Below are positions 1 through 11,350 of a stretch of 64,000 bases of DNA, one piece after another. The notes beneath the pieces are model-generated. The model saw only the letters and a list, made by a program, of their open reading frames with translations. It had not been told where the DNA came from and did no database searches. The translations under genes were made by a program, and so were the position numbers. The DNA is from Promerops cafer (taxonomy: Eukaryota; Chordata; Aves; Passeriformes; Nectariniidae). Position 1 is the stretch's first letter. Every line of letters begins with the position of its first letter. Where the stretch lies: the NCBI GenBank assembly GCA_013398275.1, contig VZSE01003980.1, positions 381,263-445,262 on the forward strand, read 5' to 3'.

Positions 1-3000
1 GGAGGATGTTTGGAGTGATGGCATTTGTCTCCCCAAGTTGCCCTTATGCATGATGGAGCCCTGAGTTCCTGGAGATGGCTGAACACTGGCATGCAGATGG
101 TAAGAGGTGAATGAATTCCTTGTTTTGCTTTGCTTCCATGTGTGACTTTTGCTTTCTCTATTTAACTATCTGTATCTCAACCTATGAGTTTTCTCTTTTT
201 ACTCTCTCCTCCACCCCACTGGTGAGCAAGTGACTAAGTGGCTGCATGGTTCTTAGTTACGACATGGTAACATGACAGATTCTTAGAACTCAAAAATAGT
301 CTCCACTTGGTCTGACCAACACTCTGATAGGTCTGTCTTCTTCAACTTATCCCATGAAACAGCAGCCCAGTCTTCTTCTATCCCAGGCACAAGATGGGCC
401 TTCTGCAGTTGTGGGCTCTTTCCAGGGGTGCAGAAGGGCCTACACTGCATGTTCACCACATGCCTTGCTTGCAGGATGGTGCTGGTATCCCATTTCAGCT
501 CTCTTGAGGACCAGTAGGTGCCAGGTGTACTTTTCTATAGCAACAAATGCCTAATCCATCCTTTTGCATGCATTAGGCTGCTTGCACACTCGGGCCTTGG
601 CTGCTGCTGCTGCTTCATATCTTCTGACTACTTTTTTGCTAGCTTTGCTTTGCAACTGTTGTCACTCAGCTTTCTTGCAGGCAGAGATTATGGCAGGATC
701 AAATGATTCAAGGAACTGGGGAACTCAGCTGAATGCCTTTCCCTTAAGCTAGTTGTGCCATCTCTTAACCCTGGCCATTTTGCACAGATCCCAAATCAGC
801 TAATGCTCAGCTGTTGTGTCAGGAGTACTGCCACCTGCCCAAGCCTGGCATCCTGAGCTGATGAGTGTCACCAATTGCCTCTGGCATAAATGAATGGGCC
901 ACCTCTCAAATGATTAGCTTGGAAAACAGCTTATGTGTCTTAACAGAATCCTAAAGATGGGCATTTTAAATTAGATCTCCAAGCTCAACCTGGTCAGGAA
1001 TAATATTTGCAAATATTTAAGTGAAGATGCAGCATTATCCTCTCCTGAATATAAGAAAAGGCAAAATAATCATTAATGTCATTGCCCAGCATTTAGAAGG
1101 GTAGCATTTCTACTGCTCAGCCAACAGGAAAGCTTATTTCAGGGAAGTTGTGATCACCACTCAGCAAACTTGCTCTCAAAATGCGTGAAGGTTTTGGCAG
1201 TCTCCCAGAATACTTGCAGCAAGTGTTAAGAGCAGCTACTCACTACAGAGAGGCAGCTGGAAAAGGCTAACATCAAGAAATATCAGTGCATGAACTGCGA
1301 GAAGGAACTCTCTTGTTTATAAAGGTTAGTTGCAGTTATCTTTCCAAGAGTGTAAAGGTTGCAGAAAGTCTAACAGCTCAAAACTCGAAATGTTTTACTC
1401 ATTTGCTTACTTGTTCATACATACAGCTGAATTTGGCTAGAGCCTGATTTTCAGCTAGAGGGAAAGGCCATGAGTAAAATAGATGTCCTTTTTTATTGGA
1501 AATAATGAAAACTGTTAGGAAACTGTGGAAATAATGTTACAGAAAAAGCACTGAGATCTGCTTTTATAGTTAACTAAATAATTAATTTTTACTCATACAG
1601 ATTGCTTCATTTCCAGACACAATTTAAAACTGTGTAGCAGTATGGTTTACAAGCATTTGCAAATTAGTGCTCCCATTTTTACTTTACACATACAATGTGA
1701 AAAAATATACCAGGTATGTCTTTGCCTTGCTTCTTCTATTTACCCTTCCACTAACCTAAACAGAGCAGTTCCTCCACATGTAAGAAAATAAATTTTCAGT
1801 CAGTTTTGATGTCATGTCTGTTCTTAAGCATCCTTTCCTTGGGTGAGAGAAACTTTTTGGAAAGACAAAGCTACATTCTTCAGTGAAAACTAAACCAACA
1901 ATCTTTGTTTTGCAAGGAAATACACTAATAGATTTATTATTTCCTGTACTTATTGATTTCATTAGTGTTGTTATCAGGTTTTTCAAATTTTCGTAAGTAG
2001 CAAAACATTTATTTGTGATATAGAAATATTTGACTTAATTTGCACAATTATATTCACATAGAAAGCAGCCCTGATATGCTTAGAACTTTTCTTACCATTG
2101 TATTTTCCCCTGGTAAAACTCACTCTGAATAAAATACATACCTTAGGAGGTCTATGCTATTTCCAAAAAACTGATTTTTGTCGTGGATTACAAGATTTTT
2201 ATGCTTTCAAAAGGAGGAAAAGCAAACAGATAAATACAGAAAAAAAATAGGTTTTAATGATGAATATACATTAACTGAAACAGTTGATCCTATTATGCAT
2301 ATGGCTGATCAGTCACATCATCTAAAAGCCTTTATGTGACATGGAATTTTTTCTTTGAAATTTCTGTTGCAAGAAAGGCTTTTGAAGAACTTAGCATTTG
2401 ACCTGAAATATTGCAACTGAAACTGTTTGTTTTTTTTTTTTTTTTTCTAACTAGAAACAATCAGAATTTGCTATCTGAATTATATTTTTAAAAAGATTTG
2501 GAATAGTATAATTATGGGGATGGTGTATAAGGTTCTGGGTTATATGCAAGATCTTTACACTGATTTATAGAATTTTTCAAGTGTAATCCAGATGGTGATG
2601 TGACCCAGCATTTTTGTGCTGTTGGCACAAGTGAGCAGATGCTTGTTTAGGCTCTGTGGCAGTGGAAAAGCCATGCCTTGGATTCTCAGTTTTACTGTGT
2701 TCTGGAACAGACTAGTATCTTGGAAGAGTTGGGGCAGGAGGGGCAGGAGCCACAACTCATCCTTCTTCAAGCAAAAGGCCCAGCTGCCCCAGGAGCTCTG
2801 TCACACCCCCATCTTTGTCTGGCAGCACTGGCTCAACCTCAGTAGAAAAGTTGAATTTACCAGCTGGGGAGATGAATTTTGTTTTTCCTTATAGCTCTTT
2901 CAGGCACTCCCAGAAATTCTATTGACAATGGCAAGACCTTGGACCATTGTTTGTTTGGTTTTTCTGCTAACTACCTGAATTTAAACATTTTTATCTCCTA

Positions 3001-3020
3001 AAAAACAGGCTTTAACAAAG
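1..3020. other. Unannotated AT-rich DNA, no gene seen
   Basis: I see no gene, RNA or recognisable transposon here. Reading frames on both strands are under 100 codons, and none shows a recognisable domain or flanking splice sites that would make an exon. The only low-complexity item is a T homopolymer near 2430-2446. Intergenic or intronic DNA is the simplest reading. Confidence 0.6.
2430..2446. repeat. Poly(T) tract
   Basis: An uninterrupted run of T. No recognisable retrotransposon body lies on either side, so I treat it as a simple repeat rather than the tail of an inserted element. Confidence 0.85.
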
Positions 3021-3067
3021 TCTGTGTGTTAGCTTCATCTTTCTGTGTGTTAGCTTCATCTTTCTGT
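3021..3067. repeat. Direct tandem duplication, 21-bp unit, ~2.2 copies
   Basis: Two perfect adjacent copies of a 21-bp unit beginning TCTGTGTGTTAGC occupy 3021-3041 and 3042-3062, followed by the first bases of a third. The lack of mismatches suggests a recent replication-slippage duplication. No gene is involved. Confidence 0.9.
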
Positions 3068-4137
3068 CTCTTGCCGGTGGAAAGAAATAGTTTTTTCTGT
3101 GTAGCTGATGTTGCACTATTATATTTAAAAATAGCTATGTTAAAAACTGAGTGAGGCACTTTTTCTCTGAAATGTCTGGGGAGTATAAAAAAGCAAAACT
3201 AGTCTTATGTTTTAGACACATTTATAATTGTACATGCACTTAATTGCTCTTGCAAGTGCTCCATTTTTCCCACTTGCACATACTGACGGGCCCATAGCTC
3301 TGGCTCTGGCTGCTCAGTGGAGAGAAGAAGGACTAAAAAGCATCTGCCCTATATTTTAGAATTTATTCAAAGATGTTTCTTATCAGTGATGTCAGAAAAA
3401 GTTGGAACTTAAGAAGGAAGAGGCTTTTGTCTGTCTGCACATCTTGCCCATGGGGATGCTGAAGAACTCATGACATACTCTAAATGAATGAGAGGTACAG
3501 TAATCCCAAAATACTGTCTGATTTCCCTGGCCTAATAAAGTAAGCTCTCCTACACATTCTAGCATAATGACTGCTGCACAGATCATAAAGAGTTTTTGTG
3601 TTATTGCTTGATCTTTCTATGTTCCAGTAGTTTGTTAAAATGTCAAAGATTACTGTAGCTTATAAAAGATATTCTTTTAAGGACTAATGTCTTTTACTTT
3701 TGCCATTAAGATAGAGTTAGATCACAATGTATCTTGTTGGATCTCATATGACAGATTTCATTTTACCCAATTCACAGAGAAAAGAAAATCTACTTCAAGT
3801 GTAGATGTAATCTGTTTAGTTCAAGTGACAACATGCCATCCTGTTTAATTCTGAAAGTTCCAGTTCACATCTAGTGTATTGGCCCAGGTGGGCACTGGCC
3901 CAGACTGGAGGGGTGCCTCTTCCCTCCCAGGGCTGTGATCAATCTCTAGACCATTTGTGATTCAGATGTGATCAGGAAAACATAAATATATTTTCAGCAT
4001 TTGTTTATAGAGATGGAGTAAGAACCTCCAAAAGGGAAATGCAGTTGCAGCATGTTCATTGGCATTCAGCAGCCAGCTGGCCTTTTGAATGGTTTTACAT
4101 ATTGAGTAAGTCTTGTCTTTGACAGGCTTATGTCATT
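3068..4137. other. Unannotated DNA, no gene seen
   Basis: No supported gene. Frames on both strands are short and look random. A modestly GC-richer patch near 3880-3950 is not recognised as any repeat. Confidence 0.55.
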
Positions 4138-4180
4138 AGAGAATCACAGAAGGGTTCAGGTTGGAAGGGACCTTACATAT
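4138..4180 (-). mobile_element. CR1 retrotransposon 3'-tail remnant
   Basis: The plus strand reads AGAATCACAGAAGGGTTCAG followed by GTTGGAAGGGACCTTA. This is the reverse complement of the conserved end of the CR1 3' UTR in birds (a TCCCTTCCAAC-type motif followed by ATTCTRTG-type octamers). Only the last ~43 bp are recognisable, so the copy is extremely 5'-truncated, as is common for CR1. The insertion points to the minus strand. It has no coding capacity. Confidence 0.8.
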
Positions 4181-4379
4181 CAAAATTAACACTTTGAATT
4201 CTCTGATAAAAACACATGCATGTTCTTTGCTTGACTTGTGTGGAAGTAAAGGCGGTCTGAAGTGTTTCAGATGAAGTTTTAATACATTTATTTTCCTGTG
4301 TCTCAATAGAACAACCAATTCTGTTTAGCTAATTTCCTATTTCGATATGAACAAAACTGTGCTACTCAGTAGGGAATTT

Positions 4380-4402
4380 TAATTTTTAATAGTTAAAAAT
4401 TA
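4380..4402. repeat. Perfect AT inverted repeat, 10-bp arms, 3-bp spacer
   Basis: TAATTTTTAA (4380-4389) and TTAAAAATTA (4393-4402) are exact reverse complements separated by TAG. In such AT-rich sequence a 10-bp palindrome can arise by chance, so no function is inferred. Confidence 0.8.
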
Positions 4403-7400
4403 ACGTCTAAATTAGCATAAGTTTTCCCAACAGGAGTACTGTTAGACCGTACTGAAGAAGGTTTTGAAGAAAACTAGCTTCTCAGGGAGTGTGTAAGGTG
4501 GAAGTTGTTTATATGTTGTACCTTCATAGTTAAACTGGTATGAGCTGACAGCCCTCTGAATTTAAATTTGTGTATTTGTGTATCAGTAAATTTGTGTATC
4601 AGTACATGTCTTTTTGTGAATGGACTATTCTAATATGAATATATAGGGCTTTTTCTCTTTAGCCAATATTACTTTCAAAAATATTTAGCCTAAAGAAAGA
4701 AATACAAAAATTTTCACTCAACTTTGGACTAAGGGTATTCAATTGAAAAGCCATAAGTTCACCAACATTACTGACAAAATTCTTTGGAAATACCCAGATG
4801 TGTTTCATGACTTAGAGACATAGATTGAAATATGAATGGATGATATTCAAAAGTGTATGTTATCATACTCTACAAATCCATTTGAAATCTTTTTAGGTTG
4901 TACTCTTAGCAGAAATCCACAAACAATTTGACATAATTTTCCTTAAAAAACATAGTGCAAATATTTCAAGATGCACTCAAGAGCAAGAAAACATCTCAGT
5001 GCTGAGTTCTCCACATAGCTTTCAAGGTAGTTTTATTTCATTGCTGGCATCATCTAATAATAGAGCAAGCAGCAACTGAGACACAAGACATGAAACCAAG
5101 TCTAAGCTTGTGACAGCCACTGAATCAGAGGCTTCATTTTTTGCATTGGTGGCCATCACTGAGTGATTCTGAAAACTCACAGGCTGGAAACTTTTCATTC
5201 TTTCTTGAAAAAAAGTTTTGGATTGTTAGAAGGAACGTCTATTAGAGCATCTTGCTACCTACATTCTTCACTAATAAGTTACCAAACTTTTTGTTTCTTA
5301 ATTGAATACCATCTTAAATAAGTCCCGTATAAAAGATGGTGTTAACTTCATATTCCAAATACTGCTGTCAGACTAGACAGAATCAAAGAATTCCCAACTT
5401 TTAAGTGTCAGAAGATAGGTCTCAGAAGCACTGAAGAACTTTATGACTGATTCTTTTTATTGAAAATTATGCCCCAAAAGAACAAGTTAGAAAGAAAACT
5501 ACAAAATCCATGAACTGTGTGTTTGCAAGTATTTTCTTTCTGATTTTCTTTCATGTTTTTCTTGATTCAAAATAACAGTCTAAACCAGATTATATTAATT
5601 TTTCCATAGATTGCCCTTTGTCTCTCCACTGGTAACAGAGGGAATAAAAATGCCCAGCTCTAGAATTAATAACACTTAAAACTAATTCAATTACCATAAA
5701 TTTATCAACTTCAATTTTTTATCATCATTGAAAAGATCTCTAAATTAAATAAAGATATGTAGACAGGACTCAATTTTCACATTTGTGGAAACAGGAAAAG
5801 TTACTGACTTTTTTGTCACTTCTGTATTAATGAATAGTTCCTTTTTCATACTGTGACAGTCCTCTCATTTTGTGGGTCAGTGTGGAGGAAAACAAAGGAG
5901 GCAGGATATAACAGACTGAAATGTTTCAAGGAGTTGAGATTTTATAAGTCATCATGGTGAAGATGAATTGGTAGGCAAAGGGCACATGAGATGGTCAAAG
6001 GTGGATATAAATAAATGGGATGGTTCCACAATTTATCATGCAGCTATCATCCATACATACACGATATCTGTTCATCCATCTTGTCCCAGGATCTGGCTAC
6101 ACTGCTTGTATATCTAGAAAGATAGGATGAATCACAGGAAAAGACATGAGCTTGTAAATATGTGTCTACTCTTTCTTACGCTAATCTTCTCCTGGGTCTC
6201 AAATGCCTATCTACTCTAGGTAATAAGATAACTGCATAATAACTCCAAGTTACTATCATGTTTAGAAATCACTAAAGTTGGTCAGGTCATTAGTCTGAAA
6301 TCTTTGAAGACAACAGTTCAGTTAGAAAGACTAGAACAGAAAAATACCTAATTGAATGAACACAATTTTACAGCAGGAGCCAGTACTGAGATGATTTGGG
6401 AAATGTAGTCTTTTCTAAGAGGATTTAGAAACATTCCTGCAGAAAAACTTTAAAATATTATGATCTCTGCCTCATAGTTTGAACTTAAAATGTTATTTAT
6501 TAACTATCTATGGACAGTGGGACTATCTTTAATAATCAAGCACTACTAGGTTATCAGAATCTCAAAAAATTTCCCAAGTATCTGAAAAATATTTTGCTCT
6601 GTTCAACTAAAGTACTCATTTTAAATTAGTTTTAAAAGTTAACTACTGGAAGCAATGCAATTTCAAATTGAAATCTCAAATTAAATTATCTGAAATAGAA
6701 ATAATTTATTTTTTCACTTTCAAAGTAACTGAATATTTCACCACTACTATTTTTCTTCTATTTCCAAATCGAGGAAACAGCCCACTTTCAGAGAACTTTA
6801 TATGCAACCTTAGGCAAAAGTAAAAAAGAAAATTGGTAAAAAGATCATCCAAACTCATATGGTTGTGATCTACAAAGAAAATATGCTTATTGACTTGCAT
6901 AAAGTATTAGTAAACTACAGTAGAATCCTAAATCTAAGCATTTAATTGTGGCTATTTCTTTCTCATTATGGAGCATGTAGAGCTGTCATGGCGAAGTGGA
7001 AACAAAATTAAAGAATTAAAAATCTAAAGGAGTTAGAAGTCTGACCTCTAAAGGGTATGGCACAGAGAAATAGGAAAGCTGATGAAACTATGCTGCCAGG
7101 AGACTGTACTTCATTCAGTTACTCTAATAACTCCTAGCTTTTATCAGTTACTTTTGCAGGGATTGCACTACCTCCTGATCTGGAGAAAAGTTGAAATATT
7201 TTTCTTAGAGAATTTTAGCTTCATATTCCCTCGTCTATCTGATACCAGGAAATAAAGTTATTCATAACAGGCTTTTGGTTAGTACCAAGATGTTATAACA
7301 CTGTTTCTAAGGAAAGCCTCCTTCTAAGATGTACTCTGCTTTTAAAATATTGGGCTAGAATTTTCAAAGACAGGAGGTCACTGGGAGCTCAGCACTAATT

Positions 7401-8109
7401 CTCACATGTTATAACTACACAGGTCTCCAAAATCTGACCCAGGAATACTGGCCTGTCTGTGTAGCCCATCTGATCCCAGGTCATGTAGGGAGGTCATTGA
7501 AAATCTTTATAAAGAGCCCAGCACCTATTCTGAACACATTACTGTCAGCATCCTAATGCAGTGATGGTAGACAAAACTGCATCTTCTCTGGAGAATGTCT
7601 TATGCCACATGAGGACCTGTAAGTCCATTTAATTATTTAGGCAGGCATTGGTACTGAGAACACTGGAACTAAGCACAGCCACAGGTACCCCTTGTAGGTC
7701 CAGGTGTACACTTTCCTTAGAAAAATCTATGCACAGCTGTAGATAAACTTCTGGATACAAGCCTGTTTGGGAAAGTGGTATGCTCCCCCTTACTGGGGTA
7801 TAAAAGAGAACCCCTTTTCATTATATTTGGGGAATAATTTCAGTACAGAAATTGATAAGTGAACATAAAAAATATGGCAGATTACGTATGAACTTACATT
7901 GCAAGAATGTTTTCCTCATATTAAGTAATATTATTTCATAACAGAAGACAGAAACCCAAGGATCAATTCATTTATAAGGACCAGCTTCAAACTTAATGGT
8001 TGACATGCCCTGACACTGCCTGTTAGCTACTCTGAGTTTAACTATGACCTTAAAGTGGATTCACTTTAGATTGCTTAGCTAATCCCTTTTGTTATTGTGA
8101 GAGTATCAT

Positions 8110-8142
8110 GAGAGGAGGGAGGAGAAGGAAAGAGGGAGATGG
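8110..8142 (+). repeat. Polypurine tract (GA-rich)
   Basis: A near-continuous run of G and A (…GGAGGGAGGAGAAGGAAAGA…). It is a simple-sequence purine tract. Triplex formation is conceivable, but nothing else supports a role. Confidence 0.7.
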
Positions 8143-10290
8143 TAATTTACAAAGTGATTCGAGCTTGCAAAAGTCTTTCTAGTCCAAAACATCCTAAGGT
8201 TTGCTTAATATGACTTTTGTGCACATTTAAATACTTAAATTGTCATGTTAAGGTTTTGTGGTTTTTAAACATAGCTGTTTAGTTTCTTATCCTTTTCTTT
8301 AGTATGGCTTTAATGAATGGATTATGATGGTCAGTTTGTAATGCCATGAATGAAAGATTTAGGACCACTAATCTTAAGAACACTGCTTGGCGCCAGTAGA
8401 CAAACAATGCACTCCCCAACTTGTTATCTCAGCCATACTAAGCTTTCACTTCTTACCTGCTTTCAGCAACTGCCAGTTCACTCATGTAGTCCAGAAAGTA
8501 TTAGGTACAATCTCCCCAAGAAGGTGTTTTGTGTTTCCTGATTTTTTGGGAGGGAGTTTATCACTTTATAATATCTCTGCCTATGCTATATCAAAGTGGA
8601 ACTGAAATATTTGAATTTACAAAGATTGAGCTGGTTTGAAAAATAAAGGTTTTAAAATAAAATATAGCATTGCTCTGGTATGAATTTTAAGAATTTCAGT
8701 TAAATTATTGTATTATGTCTTTGTATTTTAATATTAATTCTTTAGAACCTTCACTGTTTATTGGAATAAACTCAACCAAAAATAATTGCCATGATGCACA
8801 GAAATGGTAAAAGGGGGTGATATAAAGGTGAATGTGTGCACTCAGTTATACATTCCTCAAACTCTTACGTACATGGAATAGAACATACACCTTGAAACAA
8901 ATGCATGCCACAATGAACTGTGTGCTTTTATTTCATAAGCTATCAGACATGAAACCAAGAGGTTGAAGGTGCAACAGTGTTTCTCAGACCCTTAAAACTT
9001 AGTCCATGAAATCATGTCTTCAATTGTCTTGTGAAAATTCATTGAATAGTCATAAATTTTAATGAGTTTTCTTGCAGAAGTGTACATAGATGGGGGAACA
9101 ATAACATTTTGCTTCTACATATTTTACCTTGTTCAACTACAGTTGAACACGTACAGAAGGAAGAGGACAGGGTATTTGGTAAAGGGAAAAAAAAAAAGAG
9201 AAATAGACTTCTCTGATGGGAACAAACTGCAACAGTATTTCACTGAATATAAAATACTGCAATTTTTTTTGCATTAATATTTATTTGAAAGGTGATAACT
9301 GGGATGCTCAAAAATTGGATGATAAAACTGCCATATGATATGTCTGAAAATTCAGGGAAAAAAAAAAGAGAAGTTTTACTTTATTATTTCTGTGAAAAAT
9401 GGCTAAAATTAAAATTCTCAAAATGCTTTACACCCCTACTTTCAAAAATGACACAAACTTTACTATCTAGAAAAGAAGAGTTTCAGAAACTCATTTGGAA
9501 CATTTATGAAGGTCACACTTTGTATTTTATTCTGAAATTATTTGTAAATTACATTAGTCTGAAAATCAGAGGAAAACTGCAAACAAGCTGTTCAAATTAA
9601 TTTATTTAAATACATAGGTCATAATTTTGATCAGTCGGTCAGACCCAGTTTAAGTCCCCAGAATTGACTGAAAGTAGGAGATAAGGGTTTGGCAGGATCA
9701 GTAGTTTATAGTATACATAAATATACCCTAATGAAACTGGCAAGTTGCTGTGAACTTCCTATTCTCCACCACTGCAGAACGTGGGATCATTTTCTGCATC
9801 CTCTTTGCTTCTCACAGTGAGAAGCTGTTACGATTCAAAGCCATCCTGAGGACTGCTACTGAGACCTTTTCAGATTTTAAAGTAAAAGCTGAGGTGTTTA
9901 TTTCATAGTGATATCTCTACCACTATAATACTTGATGTGGGTACAGAAACAATCTCAAAGTAAACAATATTGCCATAGATATTTACTAAATGGAAGTAGA
10001 AAACAGAAAATCTTTCTAGACAAATGAAAAAATCAACAAAAACCCAAATCCCAATATAGAAACAAAATTTGATGCACAGTCCTAAGATAACATGTAATAA
10101 ATTATATTTGGGATCTCAAAATTATATTTGGGTTGCTGTAAAATTTAATTATCCCTCAATTTTTTTTGTTCAAACCATGTAATAAACACATAGATACTGA
10201 ATCCTGATATGTGCATAAACAGAGGGTAAATTTAAAAATGTTTTCTAATATTGATTTTTTAACAATTGGTTCAAGAGAAATCTGCCTGAG

Positions 10291-10371
10291 AAGGGGGCAG
10301 TCAGACTAGATGACTTCCAGAAGTCCCTTCTGACCTCAGCTGTTCTCTGAATCTTTGAGTCTGTGAAATCC
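10291..10371 (+). mobile_element. Ancient CR1/L3-like 3'-end remnant
   Basis: The segment contains GACTAGATGACTTCCAGAAG, then TCCCTTCTGACCTCAG, and ends in decayed octamer-like TGAATC/TGAGTC/TGTGAAAT words. This order (GAT…CTT-type word, TCCCTTC-type word, octamer tail) is the layout of old CR1 or L3 3' ends shared among amniotes. It is more diverged than the other CR1 copies here, so it probably predates them. Subfamily cannot be set by eye. Confidence 0.6.
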
Positions 10372-11124
10372 TTTGAGAAGCTATTCTAATAAAGTCAGTT
10401 TGATTTTAGGGGCCTGAGCTGATATAATTTCTATTAACCCCAAACATGTTTGTGACTACCCTCCTACCAGGTAAAACTGGATCACTTCTGCTTAGATCCC
10501 CGCTTAAAATTAACAGTTTAAGTTTGCAGATCTTCCTATGGAAGTAAATTACAGAAAGACAAACAAAATATTTCTTATTCACCTATTCACTTTGGCAGGT
10601 ATTCCTCTGGCATGCTTAGCTTTTCAAAGTTTAGAGAGTCCTTAGAGAAGCTTTTAGATTCAGCACTGCCTTAGGGAATATGTACATCCAAGCCCAAAGT
10701 TGAAAACAGAAGATGACTTTTCAATGAAAAAATGAACAATTATTGAAAAAAACTAAATGACACCCTGCCACACAAACAAACAAACCAACCTTTAATAAGT
10801 AGCTAAAAATATATTTCAAGACAATCCAATGAAAATTGCTATTTACTGTTTAATTACTATGGCTTGTCCTTTCTGTCTTTTTATTTGTATTCCTATTTTA
10901 ATGTTTCTTCCTCTCTGTTTTTTTTTTTTTATTTTCATACTTTTAAATTGCCCTATTTTGACCAGAGATCTGGTTTTCTGCAATAAACTTTCTGTAGTTT
11001 GGTCTTAATAAGTATATCATGACTCCTGGTCCCTTAACTAAAAACTTGATCTCTGTTATTCACCAGGAGCCAAAGAGAAAGGAAAAGTTTCATAGTAGCA
11101 ACTGGAATACAAAGGAAAAATAAT
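10372..11124. other. Unannotated AT-rich DNA, no gene seen
   Basis: No supported gene. It holds a small A/C-rich patch at about 10773-10791 and a T-run at about 10919-10931, both simple sequence. Confidence 0.55.
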
Positions 11125-11350
11125 TAAAAAAAAAAAAAAGCCAACCAACCAAAAAAAACCCCACAAAAAACCCCAAAAACCAAACCAACCAATCAACCAG
11201 AAAAACCCAAAACAACCAAAAACCCACAAAAACCCACAAAAACCCCCAAACCAAAACCCAAAACCCAAAAAAACCCAAACAACAACAAAAAAACAACCAA
11301 CCAACCAACCAACCAACCAACCAACCAAAAAATCCCCCAAAAAACCAAAA
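11125..11350 (+). repeat. A/C-only low-complexity tract with (AACC)n core
   Basis: The tract opens with a poly(A) run (11125-11139) and continues for about 200 bp with almost only A and C on the plus strand; I count just a few G or T bases before it ends. It includes a pure (CCAA)n block near 11296-11328 and many C-runs of 3-5 bases (for example 11159-11162, 11171-11174, 11223-11225, 11233-11235, 11243-11247, 11257-11259, 11264-11266, 11274-11276). The minus strand is therefore G/T with repeated GGG blocks. Minus-strand frames of up to 94 codons that spell Gly-Trp-Leu-Val runs are by-products of the repeat, not genes. Confidence 0.9.

Larger units (their letters stand above)
4181..10290. other. 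Unannotated AT-rich DNA, no gene seen
   Basis: About 6 kb without a supported gene. It contains an imperfect duplication at about 4572-4605 (TTTGTGTATCAGTA repeated), a short AT inverted repeat at 4380-4402, a purine-rich tract at 8110-8142, and A-rich patches near 9190 and 9360. The longest frame (9292-9600 plus, about 100 codons) is lysine- and leucine-rich and low in complexity, as expected from AT-rich DNA. It shows no family motif. Confidence 0.55.
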
